Notes under the pieces: model-generated
Seen by the model: the letters and a program-made list of their open reading frames with translations, nothing else
Told to the model about the DNA's origin: nothing
Database searches by the model: none
Source: Halosolutus gelatinilyticus
GTDB taxonomy: Archaea > Halobacteriota > Halobacteria > Halobacteriales > Natrialbaceae
DNA: 64,000 nucleotides
NCBI RefSeq assembly: GCF_023028105.1
Contig: NZ_CP095491.1
Coordinates: 2,666,001 to 2,730,000 of the forward strand
Reading direction: 5' to 3'
Program-made: the position numbers and the translations under genes
Shown here: in pieces, positions 45,278 to 54,119 of the stretch
Layout: each line of letters begins with the position of its first letter
How positions within the stretch are numbered: position 1 is the first letter of the stretch

Positions 45278-46377
45278 TCACCATTCGGCAACGGAGCCGT
45301 CGGGATGGCGCCAGACGGGGTTGTGCCGGTCGACGTCCGTCTGCGCTTGCTCCCGGACGTGGTCCTCGTCGACCTCGATGCCGAGGCCTGGCCCCTCGGG
45401 GATGTCGACGTAGCCGCCGCGGTACTCGAACACCGAGGGATCGGTGAGGTAGTCGAGGACGTCGCTGGTCTCGTTGTAGTGGATGTCCAGGCTCTGCTCC
45501 TGGATGAGCGCGTTGGGCGAACAGGCGTCGACCTGGATGCAGGAGGCGAGCGCGATCGGCCCGAGCGGACAGTGGGGCGCCATCGCGACGTCGTGGGCCT
45601 CGGCCATGCTCGCGATCTTCGTGACCTCCGTAATGCCCCCGGCGTGCGAGAGGTCCGGCTGGATGAGGTCGACGTGGCCGTCCTCGAAGATCGACTTGAA
45701 GTCCCAGCGAGAGTACAGCCGCTCGCCGGTCGCGATCGGGATCGTCGTGTGTTGGGCGATCTCTCCGAGATCGTCAAACTGCTCGGACAGGACGGGTTCC
45801 TCGACGAAAAAGGGCTCGTACGGTTCGAGCGCCGCGACCAGTCGCTTGGCCATCGGTTTCGAGACGCGGCCGTGGAAGTCCACGCCGACGTCGATGTCGT
45901 CGCCGACGGCCTCGCGCATCCGATCGCCGGCGTCCCGTTCATCTTCAGCGCGGTGAAGCCGGCGTCGACCTTCGCCCGGGCCTCGTCGGCGACGTCCGAG
46001 GGGGCGTCCCCGCCGATCCACTGGTAGACGCGCAGCCGATCGCGGGCCTTCCCGCCGAGAAGTTCGTACACCGGCGCGTCGAACGTCTTGCCCTTGATGT
46101 CCCACAGCGCCTGGTCGATACCGGCGATCGCCGACATGAGGATCGGGCCGCCGCGGTAGAAGCCGCCGCGGTACATCGTCTGCCAGTGGTCCTCGATCCG
46201 CGACGGGTCCTCGCCGAGAAGGTAGGTGTCCATCAGTTCTTCGACCGCCGTCTCGACGGTCTTGGCGCGGTCCTCGACGACGGGTTCGCCCCAGCCGACG
46301 GTACCGTCGCTCGTCGTCACCTTGAGGAACAGCCAGCGCGGCGACACTTCGAACAGTTCGTAATCCGTTATGTGCAT
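45278..46377 (-). pseudogene. dgoD: galactonate dehydratase with internal deletion and frameshift
   Basis: The N-terminal part ([20 protein letters not shown]...GFTALKMNG) and the C-terminal part ([55 protein letters not shown]) are those of enolase-superfamily galactonate dehydratase, which makes 2-keto-3-deoxy-galactonate. They lie in different frames; near 45920-45933 only about 10 residues separate MNG from VGDD where the family has about 26, so roughly 50 bases are lost. The catalytic acid/base His and metal ligands remain in the pieces, but no full protein can form. Confidence 0.88.
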
Positions 46378-46382
46378 AAATC

Positions 46383-46570
46383 TCAATTGGTGTGCGGCGA
46401 CGTTAGCCGGTCGGATAGGTCCCGCGCGAGTTCCTCGACGAACGCGGCGAGCGCCGCGATCGCGATCGGGTCGTCGCAGTAGAACAGCGACGGGGCGAGG
46501 GTCCAGCGCTCGTCCTCCGGCAGCGATCGGTACGCGACGTGTCTTCGTTGGAAACAGGACGCAACGGGCG
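46383..46570 (-). pseudogene. C-terminal remnant of a regulator, LysR-effector-domain-like
   Basis: Immediately upstream of dgoD the minus strand reads [19 protein letters not shown], then [19 protein letters not shown] and [16 protein letters not shown] before a stop at 46383. The GGLA-V-hydrophobic start, the V-YR-L core and the closing helix resemble the end of a LysR-type effector domain. An in-frame stop lies just upstream, so only about 60 codons survive. The identity as LysR-type is uncertain; that this is a coding relic is more secure. Confidence 0.5.
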
Positions 46571-47371
46571 CCAGTCCGCCGCGTGTTTACACACATACGG
46601 CTGTAACCTCGTCTGCCGTCTCCTCTCTGTGGCCGCCCGTCTCACGAAGGGCGGCCGAGACGAGGACGGTACCGCGCGATCGCTCGTCCAAGCATCGGTT
46701 CCGATCGGAAGAACGGGTCTGGAATCGCTTGGTGGTCGATCGACGGCGAAGGTGGCGACGATTCGGTCGCCGGTGCCGCGTTCGAGAGGGCCGTTCGCGC
46801 GGCGGTGTTGCGGCGGAACCCGCGCCGGATACTCCGACGGAGAAACCAAATAGAAGTAATACTTTTAAATAATTCATAATTATAAATAGGGCATATTCGT
46901 CGTCGAACGCGATACCGAACGCCAATCGTCGACAGTTCGACGTTTCACGGCACGAACGTCGGATTTCGAATCGTCAGGTAAAATTCGATACCGATCGACT
47001 CCGGGATCAGATTCTCCACTCGGTCGCCTCCGGCGTTCGAATGCCGATCGACAGAAACCCCCCTCATCGCCGTACCAGGGCTTACTCGACGGGAATGTGG
47101 TTCGACACGAAGGTGTTTCTGTGGCGGAAACGCAGAGCTCGAAATCAGCGGATCTCTCCTAGTTACACACACTAGTTCAAATATACCAAATTCAAAATAC
47201 GTAGTTCGGTCGAATACCAGCCGCTACGAGCGGCGGAGTCACGGGGCCGTCATCCGATCCGCTTCCGACGAATCGAGCGGCGGCCCGGATCGGCCGACGG
47301 GTTCGGAACAGGCGAACGGACGATACCGGGCGACGGCAGGCGTCGAGTGCGCGGCTCGCGTCCGAGTCGGC
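46571..47371. other. 800-bp stretch without an assignable gene
   Basis: The DNA changes from GC-rich (to about 46850) to AT-rich around 46855-46890 (repeated TAATTCATAATTATAAAT) and again near 47160-47205. Frames are short and lack family features. It probably contains relic DNA left from the decayed galactonate locus. Confidence 0.4.
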
Positions 47372-47683
47372 TCACCGATCGCGCTTCGGCTCGCGCCCGA
47401 GCACGTTCGCGACCGACTCGACGCGGTCCTCGGCCTCCGTATCGCGGCTCCCGTAGTCGTCGATCTCGAGCGAGGTGATGGTGCGATCGCTCTCGACCGC
47501 GTTGTGCGCCGCCCGGACGGCGTCGAACACCTCGTCGACCTCCTCCGCCTCGACCACGGTATCGGTCGCGGTCAGTTCGTACGAGACGTCGAACTCGTCG
47601 AGCGCTTCGATCGCCTGTGCGATCTCTTCGGAGAGGCTCCCGTCGCGGACGGGGATGACCTCGAATCTGGCGATAACTGTCAT
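47372..47683 (-). CDS. MTH1187-family thiamine-binding protein
   Basis: A 103-residue protein of the MTH1187/YkoF-like family with ferredoxin-like fold, thought to bind thiamine or its HMP moiety. It opens MTVIARFEVIPVRDGSLSEE, then AIEALDEFDVSYELTATDTV and a helix EEVDEVFDAVRAAHNAV. Length and strand order match the family (about 100 residues, usually tetrameric). It has no signal peptide. No thiamine gene lies nearby, and the gene is monocistronic. Confidence 0.87.
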   Translation of the reverse strand: MTVIARFEVIPVRDGSLSEEIAQAIEALDEFDVSYELTATDTVVEAEEVDEVFDAVRAAHNAVESDRTITSLEIDDYGSRDTEAEDRVESVANVLGREPKRDR

Positions 47684-48032
47684 GGGGAAACACCTCGAGG
47701 GCTACGTTGCGGGAACGCGGTCGCCCGCTGGCACCGACGTGCTACCACGACGGCACGCATAGTTCTTCGGCGTGGATACGCACGCCGGAAGCGATCGCCG
47801 CGGCTCGCGCGGCGAATCGATCGGAAAGCGAGAGTGACGAAAGGTGTGGACGAGGAGACGGGGTGTGCTCGTTCCCGGGAAACGAGCGGTGCGACGGGCC
47901 GGAGCGACGCGCAGTGCCGGAAATGACGTGAAAAGCGCCCTCCCGGCATTCGTGAAAAAGCGGGGTGAGACCAAAAAATCAGCGGTCCGTCGCAGCGACT
48001 TGACTTCGCGAGATCGCCGGCCGAGAACCCGG
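47684..48032. other. intergenic region, no gene seen
   Basis: A GC-rich 350-bp gap with no family-like frame. CGCTCGTTTCCC and its partner GGGAAACGAGCG overlap in CGTTCCCGGGAAACGAG (47873 on), a near-palindrome centred on CCCGGG that might serve as a terminator. Confidence 0.3.
47873..47889. terminator. possible CCCGGG-centred hairpin
   Basis: CTCGTTTC-like arms around CCCGGG form a near-palindrome between the thiamine-binding-protein gene and the nitrilase gene. It lies downstream of the nitrilase stop only in the opposite sense, so its role is open. Confidence 0.2.
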
Positions 48033-48899
48033 CTAGAGCCGACGGTCCGCGAGCGCCGGGAACTCCTCGCGAACGGCTGCGACCCGGTCCGGATCGACGT
48101 CGGCCAGCACGAGCGCCGGGTCGTCCCCGGCCGACGCGAGCGGGACGCCCCAGGGATCGTAGACGCTCGATCGACCGAGTAGGGTTGCCTCGTCGAAGGC
48201 GCCGCTACCATTGATCGTCGCGACGTAACACTGGTTCTCGATCGCGCGGGCCTGCGAGAGCGTCCGCCAGTGCTCGATCCGCGGGTACGGCCACGCGCTG
48301 GGGACGAGCAGCAGGTCGGCCCCCGCGTCGATCAGTTCCCGGTACAGCTCCGGGAACCGAAGGTCGTAGCAGGTCGTCACGCCGACGGTGAAAGGGCCGA
48401 TCGACGCGGTCTCGATGCGCTCGCCGGGGACGAGCAGTTCCGACTCCGCGGAGTCGTAGCCGAACAGGTGGTGTTTCCGGTAGACGAGTCGCAACTCGCC
48501 GTCGGCGTCGAACAGCGCGGCGGTGTTGGCCAGTCCCTCGTCGGCCGGCGTCTCGACCGAGTCGGTCGCCGCGAGGTCCTCGACGATCGAGCCCGCGAGG
48601 ACCGCGATTTCGTGGTCGGCGGCCGCCTCGCGGAGCCGGGTGAACGTCTCCCCCTCGAAGGGTTCCGCCTTCCGCGCGTACAGGTCGAAGGCGAAGTAGC
48701 CCACGTTGAACAGCTCCGGGAGCGCGACGATCGATGCGCCGCGGGCCGCCGCCCGGGAGACGGCGGCGATCGCCCGATCCACGTTCGCCTCGATCTCGCC
48801 CGGTTCGACGCGTATCTGTGCGAGCGCGATCGTCGGTTCGTCAACCGTCGGTCGGTCGTCGGCGGTCGGTCCGTCGGGTTCGGGGGTCGGGTCGGTCAT
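48033..48899 (-). CDS. carbon-nitrogen hydrolase (nitrilase superfamily)
   Basis: A 288-residue nitrilase-fold amidase. The catalytic triad is visible as Glu in LPELFNVGYF, Lys in YRKHHLFGYD and Cys in GVTTCYDLRFPE. An extended acidic N-terminus of about 25 residues precedes the first strand (TIALAQIRVEPGE). Such enzymes hydrolyse small amides, for example omega-amides, carbamoyl compounds or dicarboxylate amides. The SRPBCC gene ends 2 bp upstream on the same strand, implying an operon. The exact substrate cannot be told. Confidence 0.88.
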   Translation of the reverse strand: MTDPTPEPDGPTADDRPTVDEPTIALAQIRVEPGEIEANVDRAIAAVSRAAARGASIVALPELFNVGYFAFDLYARKAEPFEGETFTRLREAAADHEIAVLAGSIVEDLAATDSVETPADEGLANTAALFDADGELRLVYRKHHLFGYDSAESELLVPGERIETASIGPFTVGVTTCYDLRFPELYRELIDAGADLLLVPSAWPYPRIEHWRTLSQARAIENQCYVATINGSGAFDEATLLGRSSVYDPWGVPLASAGDDPALVLADVDPDRVAAVREEFPALADRRL

Positions 48900-48901
48900 G
48901 A

Positions 48902-49336
48902 CTATTGCTGTGTTGCGAGGTCGCGTTCGAGCGCGCGCCGGAGGTTCTCCAGCTCGTCGTCCAGATTCCGCTTGAAGAACTTCTCGACGCCGGGGAGTTT
49001 GCCGTCGACGACGAAGCGGTTCTCGAGGCGACACCCGGCGTCGGTCTCGACGATCTCGTGTTCGCCGGTGACGGTCAACACGCTGGAGCGGCCGACGAAC
49101 TTCACGTACTCCGGCGATCGCCGCGTAACGTCTTCGGTGTCGACCGCGATCGTCCGGCGCACGAGGGGGATCGGTAACTCGACGTGCCACGTGACCTCGT
49201 AGCCGTCCTCGTCCGTGACGGTGTACTCGTCGACGACGCTGATCGCCCGAGCGCGGTTTTCCGGATCCGCGATGAACGCCCAGACTCGCTCGGGCGATGC
49301 CGACAATTCGAACGACCGGTCGACCCGTACAGTCAT
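48902..49336 (-). CDS. SRPBCC-family lipid/polyketide-binding-fold protein
   Basis: A 144-residue protein of the START-like SRPBCC superfamily, CoxG/polyketide-cyclase type. It starts MTVRVDRSFELSASPERVWAF, with the usual ISVVDEYTVTDEDGYEV strands and the C-terminal helix FKRNLDDELENLRRALERDL. Such proteins bind hydrophobic ligands in a deep pocket. It is translated just ahead of the nitrilase gene; joint action is possible but unproven. A related but longer protein is encoded at 59482-59973. Confidence 0.83.
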   Translation of the reverse strand: MTVRVDRSFELSASPERVWAFIADPENRARAISVVDEYTVTDEDGYEVTWHVELPIPLVRRTIAVDTEDVTRRSPEYVKFVGRSSVLTVTGEHEIVETDAGCRLENRFVVDGKLPGVEKFFKRNLDDELENLRRALERDLATQQ

Positions 49337-49472
49337 GCCCGTATCTGGGTGATTGACCGGTAAAAAGACCGTGGCCTCGGCCGTCCCGCAAGCGGCGAGC
49401 GGCCGATCGCCCGGCGGCCGGAAATTCGAGTTCCGAACGGACGGCGACGAGGATGGGGACGAGGACGAACGC

Positions 49473-49709
49473 TCAGCTGAGAGTTACTTTCCAGGTCGTC
49501 GACCGGGCGCGACCCCACTTCTCGATGTCGACGTCGTCCGATTTCTCGGCGAGGTGCGGCAGCCGCGCGCCAACCTGTTTCGACGAGAGTCCGATCGCGT
49601 TCGCGATGTTTTTCGCCCGGAAGTACTGCTCGCCGCGGGCGGCACTCTCGCGGAGATACGAGAGAATTCGCTGCTCTTCGTCGGAGTAGTCGGTCATCGT
49701 CAGCGCCAT
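49473..49709 (-). CDS. DUF7123 winged-helix-like protein
   Basis: A 78-residue protein of the haloarchaeal DUF7123 group, which looks like a short winged helix (SDEEQRILSYLRESAARGE, NIANAIGLSSKQVGARLPHL, then a wing RSTTWKVTL). TTAAAAG about 24 bp before the ATG at 49709 would give a leaderless transcript, so the first ATG is kept rather than the one four codons later. It probably binds DNA; its targets are unknown. Confidence 0.8.
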   Translation of the reverse strand: MALTMTDYSDEEQRILSYLRESAARGEQYFRAKNIANAIGLSSKQVGARLPHLAEKSDDVDIEKWGRARSTTWKVTLS

Positions 49710-49788
49710 CTAGGGCGCGGGTAGTCTTAACTTTTAACGGCCGATACGCACCGCGAAACCGCGGCGCCGAACGATCCCAATGCGACAC

Positions 49789-49977
49789 TTACTCGGAGTA
49801 AAGGTGGATACCGACGACAGCTAGCGATCCGAAGACCATCGCGGCGGCAAAGCCCCACGCCGCTTCGATCTCGGGCGCCCCGGCGAACATCAGCGCCGCC
49901 CCGATGACCGCGAGCGCGCCGAGCGCGAGCGATAGTCCGATGCCCTTGTCCGTCGCCGCTTCCGATTGTGTAGCCAT
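49789..49977 (-). CDS. small two-helix membrane protein (DUF7525-like)
   Basis: A 62-residue protein with two hydrophobic helices (LSLALGALAVIGAALMFAG and WGFAAAMVFGSLAVVGIHLY) and a short polar N-terminus MATQSEAATDKG. It matches the haloarchaeal DUF7525 small membrane proteins of unknown role. It is flanked by the DUF7123 and PhoU-type genes on the same strand with short gaps. Confidence 0.75.
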   Translation of the reverse strand: MATQSEAATDKGIGLSLALGALAVIGAALMFAGAPEIEAAWGFAAAMVFGSLAVVGIHLYSE

Positions 49978-50047
49978 GGTCGGGGGTTTCGGGTCGGCGC
50001 TCTTAATTATACTCGTTTTCCCGCTCGTTGTCGAACCGAGCGACGAC

Positions 50048-51079
50048 TCAGTTGATCGTCGTGTATTCGGACTCCTCGTTCAGCGCGAGGTTCGCCGCGA
50101 TTTCGGCGTTGCGCATCGCGTACTGGGCGGTCTGTTGGAGGCTGACGAGCACTTCGCGGACGCGCAGCAGATCCTCGTTGGACATTTCCGGGAGCTCCGA
50201 GAGGATCGCCTGCTCCTGGTCGGAGATGTCGTGGAACAGTTTGCGGACCTCGTTGGACTTGTCGTAATCCCGTTCGACGGCCGCCTCGACCGCGCACGAG
50301 GTGATCTCGTCGACCAGCTCGTTCAACTCGCGGATCTCGCGCATCACCGCGCTGTCGACGTTTAAGCTGTGACCCTCGGTCTCGATGACGATCTCGCCGA
50401 TGTCCTCCGCGTTGTCGGCGGTCAGTTCGAGGTTCTTCGCGATCGATCGGTAGCCGATCAGCGGGAAGCCGCTGTTCAACCCGACCGCGCGGGCGAGGTT
50501 TGGGTTCTGGTAGGCGGTGAAGATCAGTCGCAGGAGGAGCACGAAGATCTTGTTGGCCTGTCGCTCCCGGTTCAGCGCGCGCTGGGCGAGATCCGGATTG
50601 CCGTGGGCGAGGGCTTTGATCGCCTCGCTGCGCATCGTCTGGCCGGTGCGCTCCAGGCGTTCCAGGAGGTTGTCGAGCGTGAAGTCCTCGGGGTCGACCG
50701 AACAGCGGATCGAGATGCTCTCGGGGGTCTCCTCGATCACGCCCAGCCCCATCAGCTGCGTCTCCGCTTGGTAGACCGCGTTGATCGTCGCCGACTCCAG
50801 GGCGCCGTCCTCGCACTCGATCCGGATGACCCGACGGCCAAGCACGTACTGGGCGACGATCGCCCGCTCGACGGCTGCGGCGCCCAGATCGTCCGAGTGG
50901 ATGATCGCCTCCGTCTCTTCGGAGCTCGCAGATTCCGGCATCACCGTCAGCGTTCCCTTGCCGCTCGTCCGCAGCGACACCTCGTCGCCCTTCTCGACCG
51001 CGTGTTCGGCGGCCCACTCCGCCGGGAGGGTCATCGCCAGCGTCGACGGGCCGAGTCGTTGCACTTTCCGCGTTTCCAT
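50048..51079 (-). CDS. AbrB-PhoU phosphate-uptake regulator
   Basis: A 343-residue protein. Residues 1-46 form a SpoVT/AbrB DNA-binding fold (METRKVQRLGPSTLAMTLPAE, then WAAEHAVEKGDEVSL), and the remainder contains two PhoU-like helical repeats (SEAIKALAHGNPDLAQRALN and EIRELNELVDEITSCAVEAA). Haloarchaeal PhoU-AbrB fusions are thought to sense phosphate status and act on transcription. The ATG at 51079 begins the AbrB fold at once. No pst transporter gene is present, so the regulated genes lie elsewhere. Confidence 0.85.
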   Translation of the reverse strand: METRKVQRLGPSTLAMTLPAEWAAEHAVEKGDEVSLRTSGKGTLTVMPESASSEETEAIIHSDDLGAAAVERAIVAQYVLGRRVIRIECEDGALESATINAVYQAETQLMGLGVIEETPESISIRCSVDPEDFTLDNLLERLERTGQTMRSEAIKALAHGNPDLAQRALNRERQANKIFVLLLRLIFTAYQNPNLARAVGLNSGFPLIGYRSIAKNLELTADNAEDIGEIVIETEGHSLNVDSAVMREIRELNELVDEITSCAVEAAVERDYDKSNEVRKLFHDISDQEQAILSELPEMSNEDLLRVREVLVSLQQTAQYAMRNAEIAANLALNEESEYTTIN

Positions 51080-51274
51080 GAGATCGGGTACGATCGAATC
51101 GACCTTAATCTTGACTATATGCTCATTATATCCGAACCGGATGGCTATATGGTTGTGTTCTCTGCTCGTATTCGGGTACTCCTTAAACAGCATCGTCGGG
51201 GCCGCCGCGACGGTCGAACGGCGCGTCACCGGCGCTCGTCCATCCTCGCGCGGTCCGAACCCGAAAACCGGCCC

Positions 51275-52414
51275 TCACACGACCTTCACGAGGCGGGTCG
51301 TGAACCGGCCCGTACGGACCTGAACCCAGCCGCGCAACTCCTCGTCGACTGCCGGATCGTCGATATCGACACGTAACGCGGCGATCGCGTCGAGTTTCGA
51401 TTCCGAGGCGACGACCTCGATCTCGTCGGCTCGCTCGATGACCGCCGGCGAGAGCTGGTGATTCCCGCGGCCGAAAATGAATCCCTGGCCGCCGATCGGC
51501 GAGACGACGATCGTCGCGGGCTCGTCGAGCGCGTCGAGGATGTCGGACTCCGAGGCGTCGCGCGCCAGTACGTCGCCGTTGCGCCAGACGTCGACGCCGA
51601 GCGGCGACGGATCGATCCCGAGTTCCTCCTCGATCGCGCCGACGGTGCTGCCGGGGCCGAAGACGTAGGTGCGTTCGGCCTCGACCTCGCGTGCGAACCC
51701 GGACGCCAATCCGTCGACGTTCCCGCTGGAGATCTGCTTGCTCGACTGGACGTCGGGGGCGACGGGGACCGGAACCACGGCCTTCAGCTCCGTCCGCACC
51801 TCGCCCTCGCGGTAGGCCGCTTCGTCGATGTCGTTGACCTCGCGGTCCTCGACCCGATCGAACTCGGCGGCGATTCGTCCCGCGTCGGCGGGCGTGACGC
51901 CGAACACCGACGAGTAGATCTTGACGCCCGCGGGCACGCCGAGCATCGGCGTTTCGGCGCCGTCCGCGTCGAGGACTTCGGCGACGTCGACCGCGGTCCC
52001 GTCGCCGCCGACGAAGAGCACGAGGTCGACGCCGCGATCGAGGAAGGCCCGAACGGCGTTGCGAGTGTCCGCGGCCGACGTCCCCGGCTCGGCCGGATCG
52101 ATCGACCTGGACGGTCCCGCGGCCCCGTTCGTCGCGTCGGCCGTCCCCTCGCCTCCCGTTCGGGGGTCGTAGACGACTTCGGGCTCGTACCCCGCGTCGC
52201 GAGCGGCGTCCGCGCCCAGCACGGTCGCCGCCGCGTAGACCGCGAGGTCGGGATTCCGGCGGTATAGCGACGACAGCGCCTCTTTAGCTCGATCGGGCGC
52301 GCGCGGTTCGGCTCCCCGACGACGCGCTTCCGCGACGTTTCCGTCGGTTCCCTTCAACCCGACCCGACCGCCCATGCCCGCGATCGGATTCACGACGACG
52401 CCGAGCGACTCCAT
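51275..52414 (-). CDS. ATP-NAD kinase family protein
   Basis: A 379-residue member of the NAD kinase/diacylglycerol kinase superfamily. It begins MESLGVVVNPIAGMGGRVGL, with an NPIAG nucleotide loop, and the catalytic GGDGT lies near residue 150 (LVLFVGGDGTAVDVAEVL), followed by TIVVSPIGGQGFIFGRGN. This archaeal subgroup is larger than classical NAD kinase and its substrate is not proven; it may phosphorylate another small molecule. The in-frame start at 52570 is rejected because the added residues overlap the promoter of the divergent 40-residue gene. Confidence 0.85.
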   Translation of the reverse strand: MESLGVVVNPIAGMGGRVGLKGTDGNVAEARRRGAEPRAPDRAKEALSSLYRRNPDLAVYAAATVLGADAARDAGYEPEVVYDPRTGGEGTADATNGAAGPSRSIDPAEPGTSAADTRNAVRAFLDRGVDLVLFVGGDGTAVDVAEVLDADGAETPMLGVPAGVKIYSSVFGVTPADAGRIAAEFDRVEDREVNDIDEAAYREGEVRTELKAVVPVPVAPDVQSSKQISSGNVDGLASGFAREVEAERTYVFGPGSTVGAIEEELGIDPSPLGVDVWRNGDVLARDASESDILDALDEPATIVVSPIGGQGFIFGRGNHQLSPAVIERADEIEVVASESKLDAIAALRVDIDDPAVDEELRGWVQVRTGRFTTRLVKVV

Positions 52415-52553
52415 GGCGGACACATCGGGCGCCGGCACAAAGAGGCGTACGGTAGCGGGGTGGAAAATCGCGTCCGCGATCCCGAGCCGCGCCACTGCGG
52501 CGATTCCCGACGATTTCTGAACCGTTAAGAGGGCACGGGACCGATCGACGCCC

Positions 52554-52676
52554 ATGACCGAACTGTCCACCGTTCTCGCGTCGGACCCGGCACTGCCGAT
52601 GGAGATCGTCGGCCCGGGGGTACTGGTACTCAGCCTGCTCGTGACGCTGCTCTGGATCGCCTACTTCTACCGGTAG
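52554..52676 (+). CDS. 40-residue single-span membrane protein
   Basis: A 41-codon frame from ATG at 52554 starts MTELSTVLASDPALPMEIVG, then forms one hydrophobic helix (GVLVLSLLVTLLWIAYFY) and ends Arg-stop. It is divergent from the NAD-kinase-like gene and convergent with the CinA-type gene four bases away. The clean helix and codon use support a real gene. Function unknown. Confidence 0.6.
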   Translation: MTELSTVLASDPALPMEIVGPGVLVLSLLVTLLWIAYFYR

Positions 52677-52679
52677 CGG

Positions 52680-53366
52680 CTAGCGGGGTGACTCGACTCG
52701 CTCGCGAAGCCACGCCGCGGCGTCCGCCGCGGCGGATTCGTCCGGACTCTCGATGACGAGTCGGACCGACTCGCCCGGATAGCTGCCGACGGAGACGTCG
52801 AACTCCTCGCGAAGCCGTTCGATCCGATCGAGGAGCGCGCTCTCGGGTTCGGCCGCGAGCACGTCCTCCCGGTAGGTCGGCTCGCCGGCGAATTCGGGAG
52901 CGATCGACTCGAACATCGCCTTCATCTCGGCCGGCACGCCCGGGAGGACGTAGACGCCGTCGAGCACCGCGCCCGGAGCGACGCCGACTTCGTTGTGGAG
53001 CGGCCGCGCGCCGATCGGCAGGTTCGCCGTCCCCTCGGTCAGATCGGCGCGTGAGTAGCCGTTCTCCTCGAGCCACGCGAGGGCGGTCTCGTGTTCCTCC
53101 AGCCCCCGTCCGAGGGCGGCGGCGACGCCCTCCATGGTAACATCGTCGTGCGTCGGTCCGAGGCCGCCGGTGACGACGACCGCATCGTACTCCGCGCGGT
53201 ACTCGTCGATCACGCGGGCGATGTCCCCGACTCGATCGGGGACCGTCGTGACCCGTTCGACGCTCGCGCCGCGCTCGGTGAGGCGTTCGCACAGCCACGT
53301 GGCGTTCGTGTTCGTCGTCCGTCCCGCGAGCAGTTCGTCCCCGACCGTGACGACCGCGACGTTCAT
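52680..53366 (-). CDS. CinA-type molybdopterin-binding-fold protein
   Basis: A 228-residue protein with the MoaB/Mog-like fold of CinA N-terminal domains: VAVVTVGDELLAGRTTNTNA near residue 4, VTGGLGPTHDDVTMEG near 64 and VYVLPGVPAEMKAMFE near 140. The C-terminal nicotinamide-nucleotide deamidase domain is absent. In bacteria the related domain acts as ADP-ribose pyrophosphatase; the archaeal role is not settled. The gene is monocistronic. Confidence 0.88.
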   Translation of the reverse strand: MNVAVVTVGDELLAGRTTNTNATWLCERLTERGASVERVTTVPDRVGDIARVIDEYRAEYDAVVVTGGLGPTHDDVTMEGVAAALGRGLEEHETALAWLEENGYSRADLTEGTANLPIGARPLHNEVGVAPGAVLDGVYVLPGVPAEMKAMFESIAPEFAGEPTYREDVLAAEPESALLDRIERLREEFDVSVGSYPGESVRLVIESPDESAAADAAAWLRERVESPR

Positions 53367-53508
53367 AGCTTCCCTTCGAACCGATCGGTAAAATGACTCT
53401 CGTCCGTCGATCCCCGCGCCGCCGTCGTGTCACCGCCGACGATATACCAGGAGAATTGTACGCTAGATAACCACAAGATTCAATTTTGATAATGATAACA
53501 GTACGGTG

Positions 53509-53865
53509 ATGTCTCGTAGCGTGGCGGAACAGGACGAGCCGGATTCGAGTACGGTCCTCTCCGCGTTGGGAAGCAAGTACAGCGCGGAGATTCTCTGTGC
53601 AGCGGGGACGCCGAAGTCGGCTCAAGCGTTGAGCGACGATATCGAAATTCCGATCGCGACCTGTTACCGTCGAATCGAAGATCTCGTACGTGCCGGCCTG
53701 TTGACCTGTGAGGGACGACAACTCTCCGACGAGGGACGTCGAACGAACATCTACCGCCGAACGGTCGACCAGATCGAAATCGACTTCTCCGGCGACGGTC
53801 CGGCGTTCTCTCGAAAGCGCAGAACGGAGGCCAAAAATAGACTCCAGGATCAGCTCGAGGACTGA
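53509..53865 (+). CDS. ArsR-like winged-helix regulator
   Basis: A 118-residue protein beginning MSRSVAEQDEPDSSTVLSAL. The winged helix covers about 15-85: LGSKYSAEILCAAGTPKSAQ, ALSDDIEIPIATCYRRIEDL as recognition helix and LLTCEGRQLSDEGRRTNIYR as wing, followed by a charged C-terminal helix. Haloarchaeal relatives are called helix-turn-helix domain-containing proteins. A GTG lies directly before the ATG. The 11-mer TGATAACAGTA ends just before the start. It is divergent from the CinA-type gene. Confidence 0.83.
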   Translation: MSRSVAEQDEPDSSTVLSALGSKYSAEILCAAGTPKSAQALSDDIEIPIATCYRRIEDLVRAGLLTCEGRQLSDEGRRTNIYRRTVDQIEIDFSGDGPAFSRKRRTEAKNRLQDQLED

Positions 53866-54091
53866 CCGTTCGACCGACCGTTGGATGCGGCTTCGGAACC
53901 GATCGCTCGTCTCGCCCGTCGAACGACCCGCGCGTCCTCGCGTCCCGTGCTCCGTGCAGCCTCGCCGGTAGCGTCCAGTCTCGTTCTCCACGTCGACCTC
54001 CTTCGGACGGCAACTCCCTCCCGCGGTCGAGACGAACGGCGTCCCGGCGCTTCGCTCGCCCTACGATCGCGTTCCGACGCATCGACCAGAG

Positions 54092-54098
54092 TTAAGTA
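54092..54098 (+). promoter_or_regulatory. TATA box of the que operon
   Basis: TTAAGTA is centred 25 bp before the queD ATG at 54120, in a GC-rich 250-bp gap that otherwise shows nothing. It implies a leaderless queDEC transcript. Confidence 0.5.
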
Positions 54099-54119
54099 CT
54101 CTCTCGATAATCTCGAGGT

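Noticed and set aside
51110-51145. ATATGCTCATTATAT region upstream of the PhoU-type gene as an operator
   Set aside because: Only loosely symmetric and explained by a normal AT-rich promoter.
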